From contig JNVV01000102.1 of NCBI GenBank assembly GCA_000733355.1, positions 1 to 42,632 on the forward strand: a stretch of 42,632 nt of DNA. The letters are read 5' to 3'. Numbering within the stretch: position 1 is the stretch's first letter; the number at the start of each line of letters is the position of its first letter. The stretch comes from Falciphora oryzae (lineage: Eukaryota; Ascomycota; Sordariomycetes; Magnaporthales; Magnaporthaceae). This document shows, in pieces, positions 21,031 through 31,345 of this stretch. Made by a program: the position numbers and the translations under genes. The notes below the pieces were generated by a model. That model did no database searches and was not told the origin of the DNA. It worked only from the letters and a program-made list of their open reading frames with translations.

Positions 21031-23642
21031 GATTCCGAATTTAACAGCTCGAAAATTCGGGATCCGGTAAGGGCGTTTCCTTCTAGGGCTTCCGAAACGA
21101 AGCCGGCGATTTTGGCCTTTTTGGCCTGTGGCTGTTCCTCTTATTCGTCCGTTACAGGGCGTTTAGGGATGGATTTAGCGCCGGCCGTTTTTGCAGGTGT
21201 AGGAGGAAATTCCGTACCGTTAATGTCCTTTTTGGCGTAGCATTCCAACGTATGGTGCCCTTTTTTCCCGCAACGCCAGCAATCGGTTTTGGCCAACTTT
21301 CGTGCGTCGATATCGCGTTATTCGACCCCTTCGAATGCAAATTTAGTCGTAATCCAAACGTTGTTTTTCTTGTTGGCAGCCTTATCGTTGGCCCTCTTTT
21401 CGGACCAGGAGCTTAAGGATGGACTTTGGTTTTTGTCCTTGGAGCCCTTGCTTTAACGGCCCGCGTTCGAACGCTCCGGGGTCGAAGCGGGCTCGTCTTT
21501 TCCCTTATCCTTCGGGGTTAGCCCCGGGTCCTAAAGCATAACCTCGTGGATTTTGCCAGCCTCCTGGATTGCGGCGAGGAATTCTTCGTCCGTATCAGGG
21601 ACTCCTCCGCAACGGGAATATACCAATTTGGTAATTTCTTTTGGGAGGATGCGGGAAATATGCTCCCTAAACATAACGCCGGACCATTGGACCGCCTCGT
21701 TAAGGTCAAAGAGCTCAGTAAGGTACTGGACGGTATCTCCCTTATATTTAAGCTCCCTCATCTTTTTGGCGTTGCGGTAGTGTTCGGTGGCGTCCCGGAA
21801 GCGTTCTTATAAGGCCGCCGAATAGGCCCGCCAGTTATCCTCGAACTGCGCGCTTCGAAAAGACCGAAGGCGTTAATGATGCCAAATTTGTGCGTTTTCC
21901 GTAAGTAGGGACCCGACCTAATTGATTTTAACGGTATCGTTAGGGAAGCTTTCGACGTAAGTTTCCATATAGGAGGTAACGCGAAGCCACTATGGCCTAA
22001 ATTTAGCCAGGTCCTTACCGTCGTAACTGGGTGGCTTGTTAAGCTGGACCGGGTTGATAACGGCCGTAGGGATCGGACCACGCGGGTAAGCAGTTCCCTA
22101 TTGGATAGCTCGGATAAGGTCCCGCAAATCGGGGTCCTTAAGGGCCCGTCCGTTATTTTCGGGGGCGTCGTCGTCCGAGGAGGAGTCCGAAGGTTTTGAA
22201 GGTTCCGAAGGAATAGCAATATGTTCAGGGGGTTCGTTAGGTAGCCCCTGGGGAGGCCCTTAAGGGAATCCCTCGAGGCTTTTGGAATGCCTGGGACCTG
22301 CCGTTGCGGCCTTGTACTGTTATTAGGCAGCGAAGGCAGTAGCCCGAACTTGTTGCCGTCGGAGGTTATCGGGCAATAGGGGGTCCTAAAAGCTCTAGCG
22401 TGATGATGCCGACGTTTTAAACGCCGATTAGGGCAGGGGTTTCTCCGTGGAAAGGACGGGTTTCCCCCTTACTGGAGTGCTTTGACGTGAGCCCGGTGGA
22501 AGGGACGACCTTTGGAAGGCCGAGAGTACCGTAGCTGATCTAGGCCGCTTTCCTTATGCCGCAAGTCGCCGGCTTTCTCGTACGGCATCTTTAACGAGTT
22601 GATGCGTTTGGGCCAATATGCGCTGTTCGGCATTAGTAAGGGCCTCGGGCGAAACATGCTCCTTAATTAAAAGATCCTGGATCTGAGCATCCTTATTAAC
22701 GGCCCAATTAGTAACTCTTTCCTTAAAGGTAGAAAGTTAGGCCTGTAGGTCCTAAAGGTGTTGTTGCTGTGCCCAAATAACGTCCCGAAGCTGAACTAGA
22801 GCTTCCGAACGGGTTCGTTGTTCTCCGGCCAAAGTGGCGACCGTAGCTCAAACTTATTGTACGAATGCCTGGCTTTCGCTAATAATTCGTTGCCGGAATG
22901 CCTTTTGTTGGTCGGCGGAAGCGATTAGGCCTTTTTTATATAAAGAGACGACGGTATTGTACGCGTGGGTGATGCGGTCGTAATGGGTCCTAATCTCGCG
23001 GACTTGTTCCCGATCGGCCAGGATTTCCCGGCTTACACTTCGGGATAGGGCCGAAATTGCTTCGTGCGTATTGATAAATTCCTGCTGGATTTCGGTCATC
23101 TAGCCCGGGGGATCCGGAAGGCGCCCTACGGATATAAGGCCTTATTGTTCGAGGGCCACGCTGAAAGGGGGTGCCGAATAAAGGATAAGTGCCCCTTTTG
23201 CGTCAAGCATCGGGGTATCCTGACGTTCTTTTGGCGTGGGTTGCCGAAACGGGGCTTCCGGGGCCTTTCCGGCCGCTTTCGCCGACTGGATTGGCATAGC
23301 GTCGACGGGTTCTGGGGATTCCAGTGGTCCCAAAGGTGAGACAAAAACCGTCGATTTAGCCGCTTCCACGGAGGGCATGCCGAAGTCACTTGGTAGCGAG
23401 GGTGACGTTGTTGCAGACGAAATAAGGGGGTCCGGTTCCCTATATTCCTGGGCGGCGTAAAATCCCAAAAATACAAGGGAGAATTTCCGGTTTCTTTTGG
23501 AATCCCGTGATTTCGCCAGGGCGACTGAGAGGGTGAAACGACCCTCTTGTATATTCTTTTCGCTTTCACCCGTTCGAAAACACCGGTAACAGTCAAAATG
23601 TTTGTGGTGTGGCCCCAGGGTTTTATTCGCTAAAGAAGGCAA
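21031..23642 (-). pseudogene. Element B gag
   Basis: A CCHC zinc knuckle CWRCGKKGHHTLEC (21281-21240) is intact. Upstream lies a retrotransposon capsid domain (VQYLTELFDLNEAVQW, ILPKEITKLVY; about 21740-21600), then a long coiled-coil-like, Gln/Glu/Arg-rich stretch (23099-22854) and a proline/serine-rich N-terminal part to about 23642. In-frame TAG/TAA stops are scattered through it. The start codon was not resolved; ATG codons at about 23642 and 23377 are candidates. Confidence 0.8.
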
Positions 23643-23666
23643 CAGTTGGGGCTTGGGGGTGCCGAC

Positions 23667-23952
23667 TGTAACAAGGGGTCAAAGACGGCTTGGAGAAAGA
23701 ATCTCTAGATTGCAGATAATCTTTCTATGGGCTCAAAAGATGCTTGAGGAAGAAGGAATCTTTCCTGGAGGACATAGGAGATGGCAGGGTTTATATAAAC
23801 CACCCTGTAATCCGTGCGAAGTATTGAATACATGATTCACACTGCCCCTCCGGCCTTCGGCCTTTGGGCCTCGGGGCCGTTGGGCACCTATACCGGTTCC
23901 CGGACCTTCTGTGGGGCCGATTAGGTGAGTCCACAGGTTCTTCCGTGTGACA
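23667..23952. repeat. Solo LTR of the B family inside element B, TSD CCGAC
   Basis: A 286-bp relative of the B LTR, in the same plus-strand orientation as the flanking LTRs, is bounded by CCGAC at 23662-23666 and 23953-23957. It lies between the gag region and the 5' LTR. It is more diverged from the 295-bp LTRs than they are from each other, so it came from another subfamily. Confidence 0.9.
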
Positions 23953-24020
23953 CCGACTGACAGGGCCTTTCCAAAGCTTAGGAGGAAAGATAGTGAGGCT
24001 TCCGTTAGGGGGCAGAGCAA

Positions 24021-24032
24021 AGAAAGATTATT
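24021..24032 (-). promoter_or_regulatory. Putative self-primer binding site of element B
   Basis: On the minus strand, AATAATCTTTCT starts at the first base inside the 5' LTR (24032-24021). The same element's LTR, read as transcript, contains the complementary AGAAAGATTAT (24092-24082). No TGG-type tRNA primer site is present here. An 11-base match next to the LTR resembles the Tf1 self-priming arrangement; that it functions so is inference. Confidence 0.55.
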
Positions 24033-24327
24033 TGTAACAAGGGGTCAAAGACGGCTTGGAAAAAGAATCTCTAAATTGCAAATAATCTTTCTATGGGCTT
24101 AAGAGATGCTTGAGGAGGGAGGAATCTTTCGTAAAGGACATAGGAGATGGCAGGGTTTATATAGACCCTTTGTGATCCGTGCGAAGTATCGAGTACATGA
24201 TTCACACTGCCTTCCGACCTTCACCGCTTGGCCTTAAGGCCGTTGACCGCCTATGCGGGTCTTCGACCCTCCGTGAGGCCGACTCGTGATGCCGACTAGT
24301 TAGGTCCACGGGTTCTTCCGTGTGACA
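24033..24327 (-). repeat. 5' LTR of element B
   Basis: 295 bp, TGTAACAAGG to GTGTGACA on the plus strand, followed by target duplication CGTGT. TATATAGA/TATATAAA lies near 24157. Confidence 0.92.
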
Positions 24328-24332
24328 CGTGT

Positions 24333-27035
24333 TTAAGTCGTCCGCGAATGGATCGACCACCCACCTCGCACGTACAAAAATATTTAGGTCTTTGTGGGAT
24401 TTTGCAACTTTTATCGACGGTTTATCCACGGCTTTTCCCGTATGGCGAAGCCTTTGCACGACCTGTTGCAAGGAATGAAGAACGGACGCAAGCCAGGCCA
24501 GATAGGCCATTACTGGCAGGAGCCCCAACAGCAGGCGTTCGAGGACCTAATTAACGCTTTTACAACCGCACTAATGCTACGGCATTACGACCCGACTTTA
24601 CCGTTACGGATCGAAACGGACGCTTCCGATTTTGCCATAGCAGGCATCCTGTCGTAGAAGCACGACGGCCAGTGGCACCTTATAGCTTACTGGTCCTAAA
24701 AGTTTAAAGGTGCCGAAACCCGGTATTTTGTGTACGATAAGGAACTTTTCGCAATAGTGGGAAGTTTTTGTAACACACAGTGGCGCGGGCCTTATACCAC
24801 TGGGCCAATAGCACTCCAAAAAGGTCATCAATCCAAGCTCCTGCTTGGATCGCCCGTCTGCACAGCTTATCAAGGAGGGTAGTGCACACCACCCACACGG
24901 GCTGTTACAGTTTTCGCCATTGGCGGCATTACCTTAAGGGGGCGCAAGCTACGGAAGTGTTTTCGGATTATGAAAACCTTAAGGCTTTTATGAAATAAAA
25001 GCGTTTGAACGGACGATAGGCACGCTGGCTATTGCAGTTAGCGCCTTACGATTTCGAGATCAAGTACCGGCCAGGGTCCCTAAACCCAGCCGACGTTCCA
25101 TTTCGCCGACCGGATTATATGGAAGGTCGCGAGGAAGGATAGGAGATTTTTATTAAAAAACTTTTGCCGACGCTATTTAATAAAATGGGTCGGGAACAAA
25201 ACGTGTTTGTTTATAAGCAGTACGCAAAAAACACTGCCGAGGGAGCGTCGCCTAATAAGCCTTTTTAGCTAGTGAGCGCAGAGAGCGCACCTAACGAGCG
25301 ATCCCCTAAAAATTTTATTTCTAACCGGCGAAGCGAGCGGGATAGCGTACGTTTGGCACAATTTACGTTAGCCGACGATCCAGACGCCCTTAAGGTTATC
25401 CATGCCTTACAGGTGCAATTTATTACTCGTTAGGAAGCACGCACTGCTTTAGATTGGTTTGAAAGCAGCGAAACCCCGTACTTTTCGGAGGGGATCCTAA
25501 CGCCGCTAAAGAAATAGATTGGGGACGTATAAAAGCGGGATCCGGCGAGTATAAATTTGTTTAAAAGGCTGATAGTAGTTAAAAAGCCCCGTTTGGCAAT
25601 ACCTGACGTGAAATATACCGCACCGTACCGAAATATTGCGATAACGATTCGGCAGCGAAAAGCATCGTGCTTCCACCTAGCTAACGGTAACGAGTTAGTT
25701 TTCTGGGGAAATTAGGTTTATATTCTTACAAACGAGGCTTTAAAAACCGAAATTTTAAAACAGTTTTACGATTTCCCGGGAGCTGGTTATTGGGGCGTGG
25801 CCAAAACTTTAAATTTTATTTAGCGCTTTTTTTGGTGGGATGGAGTTAAGGGGGATGTTACGATATATGTAGTATCGTGCTTTTAGTGCTAAAGGAAGGC
25901 GATTTATCGTTACAAGCCTTACGGCAAATTTGAACCCCTACTACCGCTAAAGGACGGGTAACTTATAAAAAAAATCTTTTTAAATTAGGTAACCGGTTTA
26001 TTTGAAAGCAAGACGGCGGGTGGTTAGGTTTTTAACGCGATTTTCGTTGTCGTATGCCGATTAACCAAATACGTGGTCCTTATCCCCATACGAGTTGATA
26101 CAAACGCAAAACAATTCGCAAAGCTGTTTTTTAAGCGGATCGAATGCGTGTTCGGCACCCCTAAAAGTATCGTTAGTAATTGCGATAGCCGCATTACTAG
26201 TGACTTTTGGGAAGAGGTGTGCAAGCACTAGATTATTAAAAAACGCATATCGACCGCCTACTATTTTTAAACGGACGGGCAAACGGAAATCCTTAACCGC
26301 GTTATCGAGGACTATTTACGCAGTTACTGCGCCGGTTCGGAGAACTTTTGGGTATTATTGCTACCGTTAGCAGCTTACGCTTATAATAACAGCAGGAACT
26401 TTACTACAAGGCATTTACCGTTTTATTTCCTATACGGATCGGACTGCGAGATACGGATTGATATTGCGGACAATATCCCTAAGGGGAAGGTACCCGCAAT
26501 AAAAAACCGCATCGAACGATTTTATGCATTGCGCAAGGAGTTTAAAGAAACATTACTGCAAGCACAGGAACGGTTAGCTAAGTACTATAATAAAAACCAC
26601 ATCCCTATGCAATTCGCAATTGGAGATTTGGTTAAAATGTTTACGAAAAACCTGCGTTTAAAAAACAAGAAGTTAGCACCTAAATAGATCGGTCCCTTCC
26701 GGATTATTGAACGCATAGGCCAGCAAACCTACCGTTTGGCATTCTTTGAGCATTACCGCCGTTTTTACGACGTTATTCCCGTGCAATACCTCGAACGGTA
26801 TACTGTTAGAGAATAAGGAGACGAGGTGCCGCTGTTTATGCTAAAGTACGAGGACGACCAAAAGAAATGGGAGGTCGAAGAAGTACGAGATGAGGGACGC
26901 ATCCGAGGCAAGAAGTATTACCTGGTTAAGTGGAAGGATTGGCTGGCAGAGTACAACATTTGGGAGCCCGAAGAGCACCTTCGCGGCGCACCCACGAGAG
27001 TACGAGCCTTCCAAAAGGCCCGGAACAAAAGGAAC
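24333..27035 (+). pseudogene. Element A pol, second part (RNase H, integrase, chromodomain)
   Basis: It resumes in RT connection sequence (FVGFCNFYRRFIHGFSRMAKPL), enters RNase H ([17 protein letters not shown], first Asp intact), and is interrupted by a 141-bp insert at 24769-24909. The integrase follows with an HHCC zinc region near 25770-25900, NCDSRITSDFWEE (second catalytic Asp) near 26180, and a TDGQTEILNRVIEDYL segment (catalytic Glu) near 26280. A chromodomain lies near 26880-26980 (KKYYLVKWKDW..YNIWEPEEHL). It stops at GGAAC (27031-27035). Several frameshifts and TAG/TAA stops are present. Confidence 0.85.
24769..24909. mobile_element. 141-bp LTR-like mini-element, TSD GTTTT
   Basis: It starts TGTAACACACAG and ends GGGCTGTTACA, so the ends form a TGTAACA/TGTTACA inverted repeat. 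It is flanked by GTTTT at 24764-24768 and 24910-24914. The empty site is seen in A' at about 34503-34515, where the sequence runs straight through. A perfect 8-bp hairpin with a 4-base loop (24831-24850) lies inside. Size and ends suggest a solo LTR of a very small (TRIM/SMART-like) element; no coding capacity. Confidence 0.85.
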
Positions 27036-27141
27036 TGTCACGGGGTAAGCCGAAGGCCTGTACGAGGTGATTACGATAATGCTAGACGGTAATCAGGGGG
27101 TAGAAGTCCTATAATGCTATAGGGTAAATACGACAATTTCA

Positions 27142-27179
27142 GCTTGGTTGTAGCAATCGTCGGATTGCCTCAACCAAGC
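27142..27179. repeat. Two-part hairpin
   Basis: GCTTGGTTG pairs with CAACCAAGC (9 bp). Inside, after a 2x2 internal loop, GCAATC pairs with GATTGC (6 bp) around a 4-base loop. It is perfect in both stems despite the mutated surroundings. Role unknown; it is near the outer edge of the possible C LTR. Confidence 0.7.
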
Positions 27180-28914
27180 CGGCTAAGTAGCATGGCCCCT
27201 TGGGCCCCGTTACGTGCCTGGGTGTTTTAGGCTTCCATAGGGCGCAGCCCCACTAGGGAGGCTGAGACCCTCCTTTGTGGCGACCCTTTCTATCGCGACG
27301 GGCCTCCTTACACTATCCCCCCTTTAGGGCGCTGACGTTTCGGCAGCGCCTACTGGTAGGGATGTAGCGGTGCCTTTCCTAAACAGCTTCGATTTGCTGT
27401 TTTGGGATTGGGTTATCGGTGGAGGTGGCAACTTGACCGGAGATATCGAGTTTAGCGTAGCGTAAGTTTTAAATAGCTTTACTTTTAGGGCTGCAGCGAG
27501 TCCCTAGTAACTTCCGGTGGGGTTCGGGCAACGGCAGGTGCGGGGGTCCGGTATGTCCCAGCTACGGCGGCGGCAGGTGCGGTTAGCCTAGTAGGTATCC
27601 AATTCCCTTCCGGCCCGGCGACCTTCCACCTTTTCCTTTTTTTAACAATAACAACCTTTTAATTTGTTGTTGTTTTACCCAGCCTGCCTTTTTTGCTTTG
27701 GCTCGCGCCTAGATTTACGCGAACGTTTTAATTTGCTTGCTCGTTTGCGTTTGCTTTAGCGTTATTTGCATTAGTTTTGCGTTCGCGCTCCTTTTTTCCC
27801 TGCTTTTTAGCGCTCGCGCAATTGAACGTCCACTTAATTCGTGCTTGCGACCTTATTTTTATCGTATGCGCATTCGTCGTTAGCGTTCGTTATTAACCGC
27901 ACGCCTATTCGTACGTTTTCGTCCCTTCCCTTAGCACGTTCGTTTCGGGCGTGGGCTAACCTTTTTTAGGTTATATTTTACGATTACGAGGATAACGCCG
28001 CCGTCCGGCGTTAGTTTTTCGATTTCGCCGATAATAAGCAAACGGTGGTCCGGAATCTGTTTGCGGTTTCGAACGTACGCGCGCGCGTTTATTTCCGACC
28101 CGCTATTCCTTTTTTTAAAGTGGCTCCGGTTTGGCCTTATTTGACGCCTTAGCTGTTTGCATATCCCGCTGGCTTTTTTTAAAGGTTGCGCGACTTTACG
28201 GATTTTTCCGACGATAAGCAACTGTTCGCTTTTTAGCTTTTTGCCGAAAAGGACCGTCGTTAAGCGATAGTCGTGCCAATTGCCGGTTCGTTCGATTTTT
28301 ACGATAACCGGCGTTTATTCCTTTGCGGGAATTGCTATATTACCGATTTTTTTTAGGGCGGCGAGTATAACGAGTATGATTTAGTATATACCGTCGGCTT
28401 TTTTAAGGCGGGTCGTTGCTATTAATGTGCTTAGCGCGGTTAGGTTTATCGTCCTTTGTAAGTTCCTTTTCCGGTCCGATATTATTATGCTTTTGGTTTA
28501 TATAACTTTTTAGGCTTCGCGTATACCCGTTTAGCGTGGACCGCATTTTGTTAGAAGCAATTTAGTAGGTGCGTAGCGGGCTGCCTTTTCCGGCCATCGG
28601 AGTTTTGCGTTTCCGGGCCGTTTATAACTTGCTTTTATGGGAGAATTTGTATAAATCCTCCGTTACTACCCACCCCGACGCTCGTTATAGTTTGCTGTTT
28701 TCGGCTGTCGACGGGGGACGAACTCCTGCGAACGTGGCGGTTTTAACCCTAATATATCCTAATTAGCTAATGTTTTTTTAGGAGTTGACGCATTCGTTTT
28801 ATTTCCTCCCGACTTTTCGCGATTTGCTAGTATCTATCCGGTACGAGGAGCGTATCGCTAGCGGTTATTGGAGCTTCGTTAAACGTTTGTATATGCACAT
28901 TCGGACCCCTTTTT

Positions 28915-29193
28915 TTTCGCGAGCTCGGCCTGGTTAATGCGCGTTTGGCCGATTTAGGTTAGTTTGCTTTCCGGAACCGTGCTTCGGTAATGATTTACGT
29001 AAATTATACCAATCGCTTTTTGCATTTTTTCGATTTCGAGCAAGCCGGGGCCGCGTATCGGATCCGTTTCCTAAGCCCCGTAGGTTTTTAGGGGGAAGTT
29101 TCCGACGCCGGCTTTGTAGGCGATAGTACGACGGAAAAGGAAGCAAAGGATTGGCTTAAGCATGTCGCTTCGTTGTTCGACTTTACCGGGTAA
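28915..29193 (+). pseudogene. Unidentified coding-like fragment, C-terminal about 92 codons
   Basis: A plus-strand frame with only two TAG stops (near 28963 and 29089) ends in TAA at 29191. Its sequence is protein-like: MIYVNYTNRFLHFFDFEQAG, then GFVGDSTTEKEAKDWLKHVA. It has mixed hydrophobic and acidic segments and balanced composition, unlike the noise around it. I do not recognise a family. No upstream exon could be joined. It may be a captured host fragment or part of a transposon ORF. Confidence 0.35.
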
Positions 29194-29389
29194 AAATAAT
29201 GCAGGTGGAAAACGGGCTTTTAATTGGTAAAAAAGTTGCAAGTCCTAGTTAATACTGCTTTTTCCTTTTTTTTTCGGGCTTATTTGGTTGGGTTTTTTAG
29301 CAATTTCCCCTTTTCCGGGCTTAGGATAGGGTTATCCCATTTGCGGTGCGTTTTGCGTTTTTTTTTTAAATAGGTATTAACTAGTTTGC

Positions 29390-30589
29390 GTGCGTTTTTT
29401 AAATATTCCTTTAGCTCCTACGTATTGTATTCCACTGGCTATTTTACTTATTTAACTAAAAAAGATTAGGATTTTTCCTATTCGCGTATATCGACGACGT
29501 TTTCCATTTCCCACTTTTCCGTTTCCTTTTCCAACTCCGGGAAAGTAAAGTTAAAAGGTTACGAACGGGAATTGTTTTAAGGTTTTAATAACGTTACGGA
29601 AAAAACGTTATATAAGCGGCTGTATTTTTCCGGTAGTTGTATTTCGTATATTAAGCTGCCAACCCTTTTTATAATAGGTACCCGGATATAAATAGGTGCT
29701 ATTTTGCAGGTTCCTGCTTTAAACCGGAAGTTTTTTATAAATAAGCTAACGACCTATCCCTCCTGGTATTTTTAAAGTTGTTTCCATTAGTTATAATACC
29801 GGCGTTAGGCTTTTATAGCACGGGTATGGTTGGTTCGCATATCGGCTCGGATCCTGCGGATATGGTGTAACCGTTCCAGCACTTTTTAAATTTTAATCTT
29901 TTTAAGGTCGACCACGATTTTACATATGCGAGGGTTAAACCCATACAGTGCTTTAAAAGAATTAACGCTAATGGTTTCGTATTTGGCGTTATTATACGCA
30001 AATTCGGCTTTATATAATATTGCTACCTAACCGTACTTTTTTCGGTTAATAAACGTCCGCAAATAATGCGTTAATGTTTGGTAGGTGCGCTTTATTTGGC
30101 TATCGGTTTAAGGATGGAACGCCGTAGATAGCCGTCGGGCTAAATGCAAAGCTTTTTGGTACTCCGCTTAAAAATGGCTTATTAGTAGCGAATTTTTATC
30201 GCTAACGATACCTTTCGGGGTACCGAATTAGCACTTAACGTACTGCTATAGCATTTGGGCCAGTACAGGCGCCGAAATGGTTTTGCGCATTGGGATAAAT
30301 TTGGCGTATTTGGTAAAGCGGTCAATTACTACAAATACGGCATTATACGTTTGTTTTATGGAAATTGGGCATTCGGGTAGCCCTATAATAAAATCCAAGC
30401 TAATTTTTTGGAATGGATGCTTCGGCAATGGGAACAGTTGCAATTTGCTATAGGGTTTGTGTTTAGGCATTTTAGTTCCCTAGCATGTTTGGTACGATTT
30501 AACGTAAACTACGATGTCCTTATCCAGGTTTTCCTAATGGAATTTGCGTTTAATAAGTTTTATTGTTTTGTAAACTCCGAAATGTCCGG
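29390..30589 (-). pseudogene. Element C integrase core and chromodomain
   Basis: The integrase core begins near 30420 with ISLDFIIGLPECP (first catalytic Asp intact) and FVVIDRFTKYAKFIP. The region lower down keeps EFAYNN-type and LYGFNPR-type motifs. A chromodomain-like tail (FLVK, YNT, KEYLKNARKLV) is recognisable at about 29390-29500 with Trp codons turned to TAG. The upstream zinc-binding half continues at 37352 beyond A'. Confidence 0.8.
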
Positions 30590-31008
30590 TGTAACACCCC
30601 GCACAGAACTATGACCAGCAGCCCTAGGGGCCGCCACCGGTGGCCTTAAAGGAGGACTCCGGGCGGGGGCCAGAGGGGCGCAAGCCCCGAAGGACGTGCG
30701 GATCAAAAGAGTTTAGCTCTAGGACACGCATACCGGCTAGCCTCCGCGGATACGGACGCTCAGCCAGTCAAGGTGTATCCAAGCTCCGAACCCTAATAAG
30801 GGGACAGAGCATACCCAGCCCCGTACGGACGCCGCGGCGTACCGACGACAACCGAAGGATGGCCGGACGGCCAGGCATAAGAAGGGCCCGAGGGACCTCC
30901 TGTGAAGGGAGTTTGGAGGGCAAGCTATCGTTTTTGTTTCCACCTACCCATTACCATAGGCTTGTTGAGCCCTGCACAAATACGACTGTTGAATTGCTGG
31001 ACCTTTGA
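30590..31008 (+). repeat. 5' LTR of A', left part
   Basis: It matches 36856-37274 with only about five differences by eye, all transitions, three in CpA context. Three of the five flanking bases of the LTR edge plus TSD are clean, so the insertion boundary is firm. Confidence 0.88.
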
Positions 31009-31049
31009 NNNNNNNNNNNNNNNNNNNNNNNNNNNNNNNNNNNNNNNNN
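31009..31049. other. Assembly gap (41 N)
   Basis: The 20 bases before the gap continue the LTR past the point (GACTG, 30984-30988) at which the right-hand piece resumes after its inserted LTR, so the two sides overlap by about 25 bases and do not abut. The gap length is therefore not reliable. Confidence 0.95.
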
Positions 31050-31197
31050 CACGGATCACAAAGGGTCTATATAAACCCTGCCATCTCCTATGTCCTTCAC
31101 GAAAGATTCCTTCCTCCTCAAGCATCTCTTGAGCCCATAGAAAGATTATCTGCAATCTAGAGATTCTTTCTCCAAGCCGTCTTTGACCCCTTGTTAC
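31050..31197 (-). repeat. B-family LTR fragment inside the A' 5' LTR
   Basis: The reverse complement of the B LTR, 148 bp preserved, ends CCTTGTTACA at 31197, directly followed by GACTG. The remaining half would lie in the gap. The probable target duplication is GACTG (30984-30988 and 31198-31202). Confidence 0.88.
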
Positions 31198-31299
31198 AGA
31201 CTGTTAAGCTGCTGGACCTCTGAAATCTCCTTGAAAGAACCCCCCTTTTCAGGCTTAACACTGCTGTAGCTTGCTATAGTAAGGCCGAAACCTGTTACA
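31198..31299 (+). repeat. 5' LTR of A', right part
   Basis: It aligns with 37250-37351 but with about ten transitions in roughly 100 bases, far more than the left part. It ends CCTGTTACA, followed by the possible self-primer site CGATAGCTT (31303-31311), complementary to AAGCTATCG at 30922-30930. Confidence 0.8.
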
Positions 31300-31345
31300 A
31301 CTCGATAGCTTCTTCTGCTCAAACCTTCAGCAATCATCAGTCACC

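Larger units (their letters stand above)
17010..24327 (-). mobile_element. Element B: Ty3/gypsy chromovirus, complete with two LTRs and TSD CGTGT
   Basis: It is flanked by CGTGT at 17005-17009 and 24328-24332. Both LTRs are 295 bp and differ at about 15 positions by eye, all transitions. Coding is on the minus strand. A minus-strand polypurine tract (AGGAAAAGGAGGATAG, 17320-17305) abuts the 3' LTR (17010-17304), which fixes orientation. Gag, protease, RT and RNase H share one reading frame, as in Tf1-type elements. The element interrupts element A's RT, whose sequence resumes at 24333. Confidence 0.92.
13721..27035 (+). mobile_element. Element A: Ty3/gypsy chromovirus with 5' LTR, nested insertions, 3' end missing
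   Basis: The order is LTR, gag, protease, RT, RNase H, integrase, chromodomain. It is colinear with A' (30590-37351) over the whole interior. Element B (17010-24327) and a 141-bp mini-element (24769-24909) interrupt it. Similarity to A' stops after GGAAC at 27035, where TGTCACGG-starting sequence begins, so A's last roughly 220 bp and 3' LTR are not in the window. Confidence 0.88.
27036..29254. other. Unassigned degenerate block between elements A and C; possibly a long LTR of C
   Basis: It starts TGTCACGG right after GGAAC and ends GTTAATA next to a minus-strand purine run (29275-29255) following C's chromodomain. TG and CA (here TA) ends beside a PPT would fit a 3' LTR of C, but about 2.2 kb is very long and the mate LTR is outside the window. 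The middle (27650-28560) is AT-rich; on the minus strand it reads as Lys/Arg/Asn-rich frames broken only by TAG/TAA. Nothing else is recognised. Confidence 0.4.
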
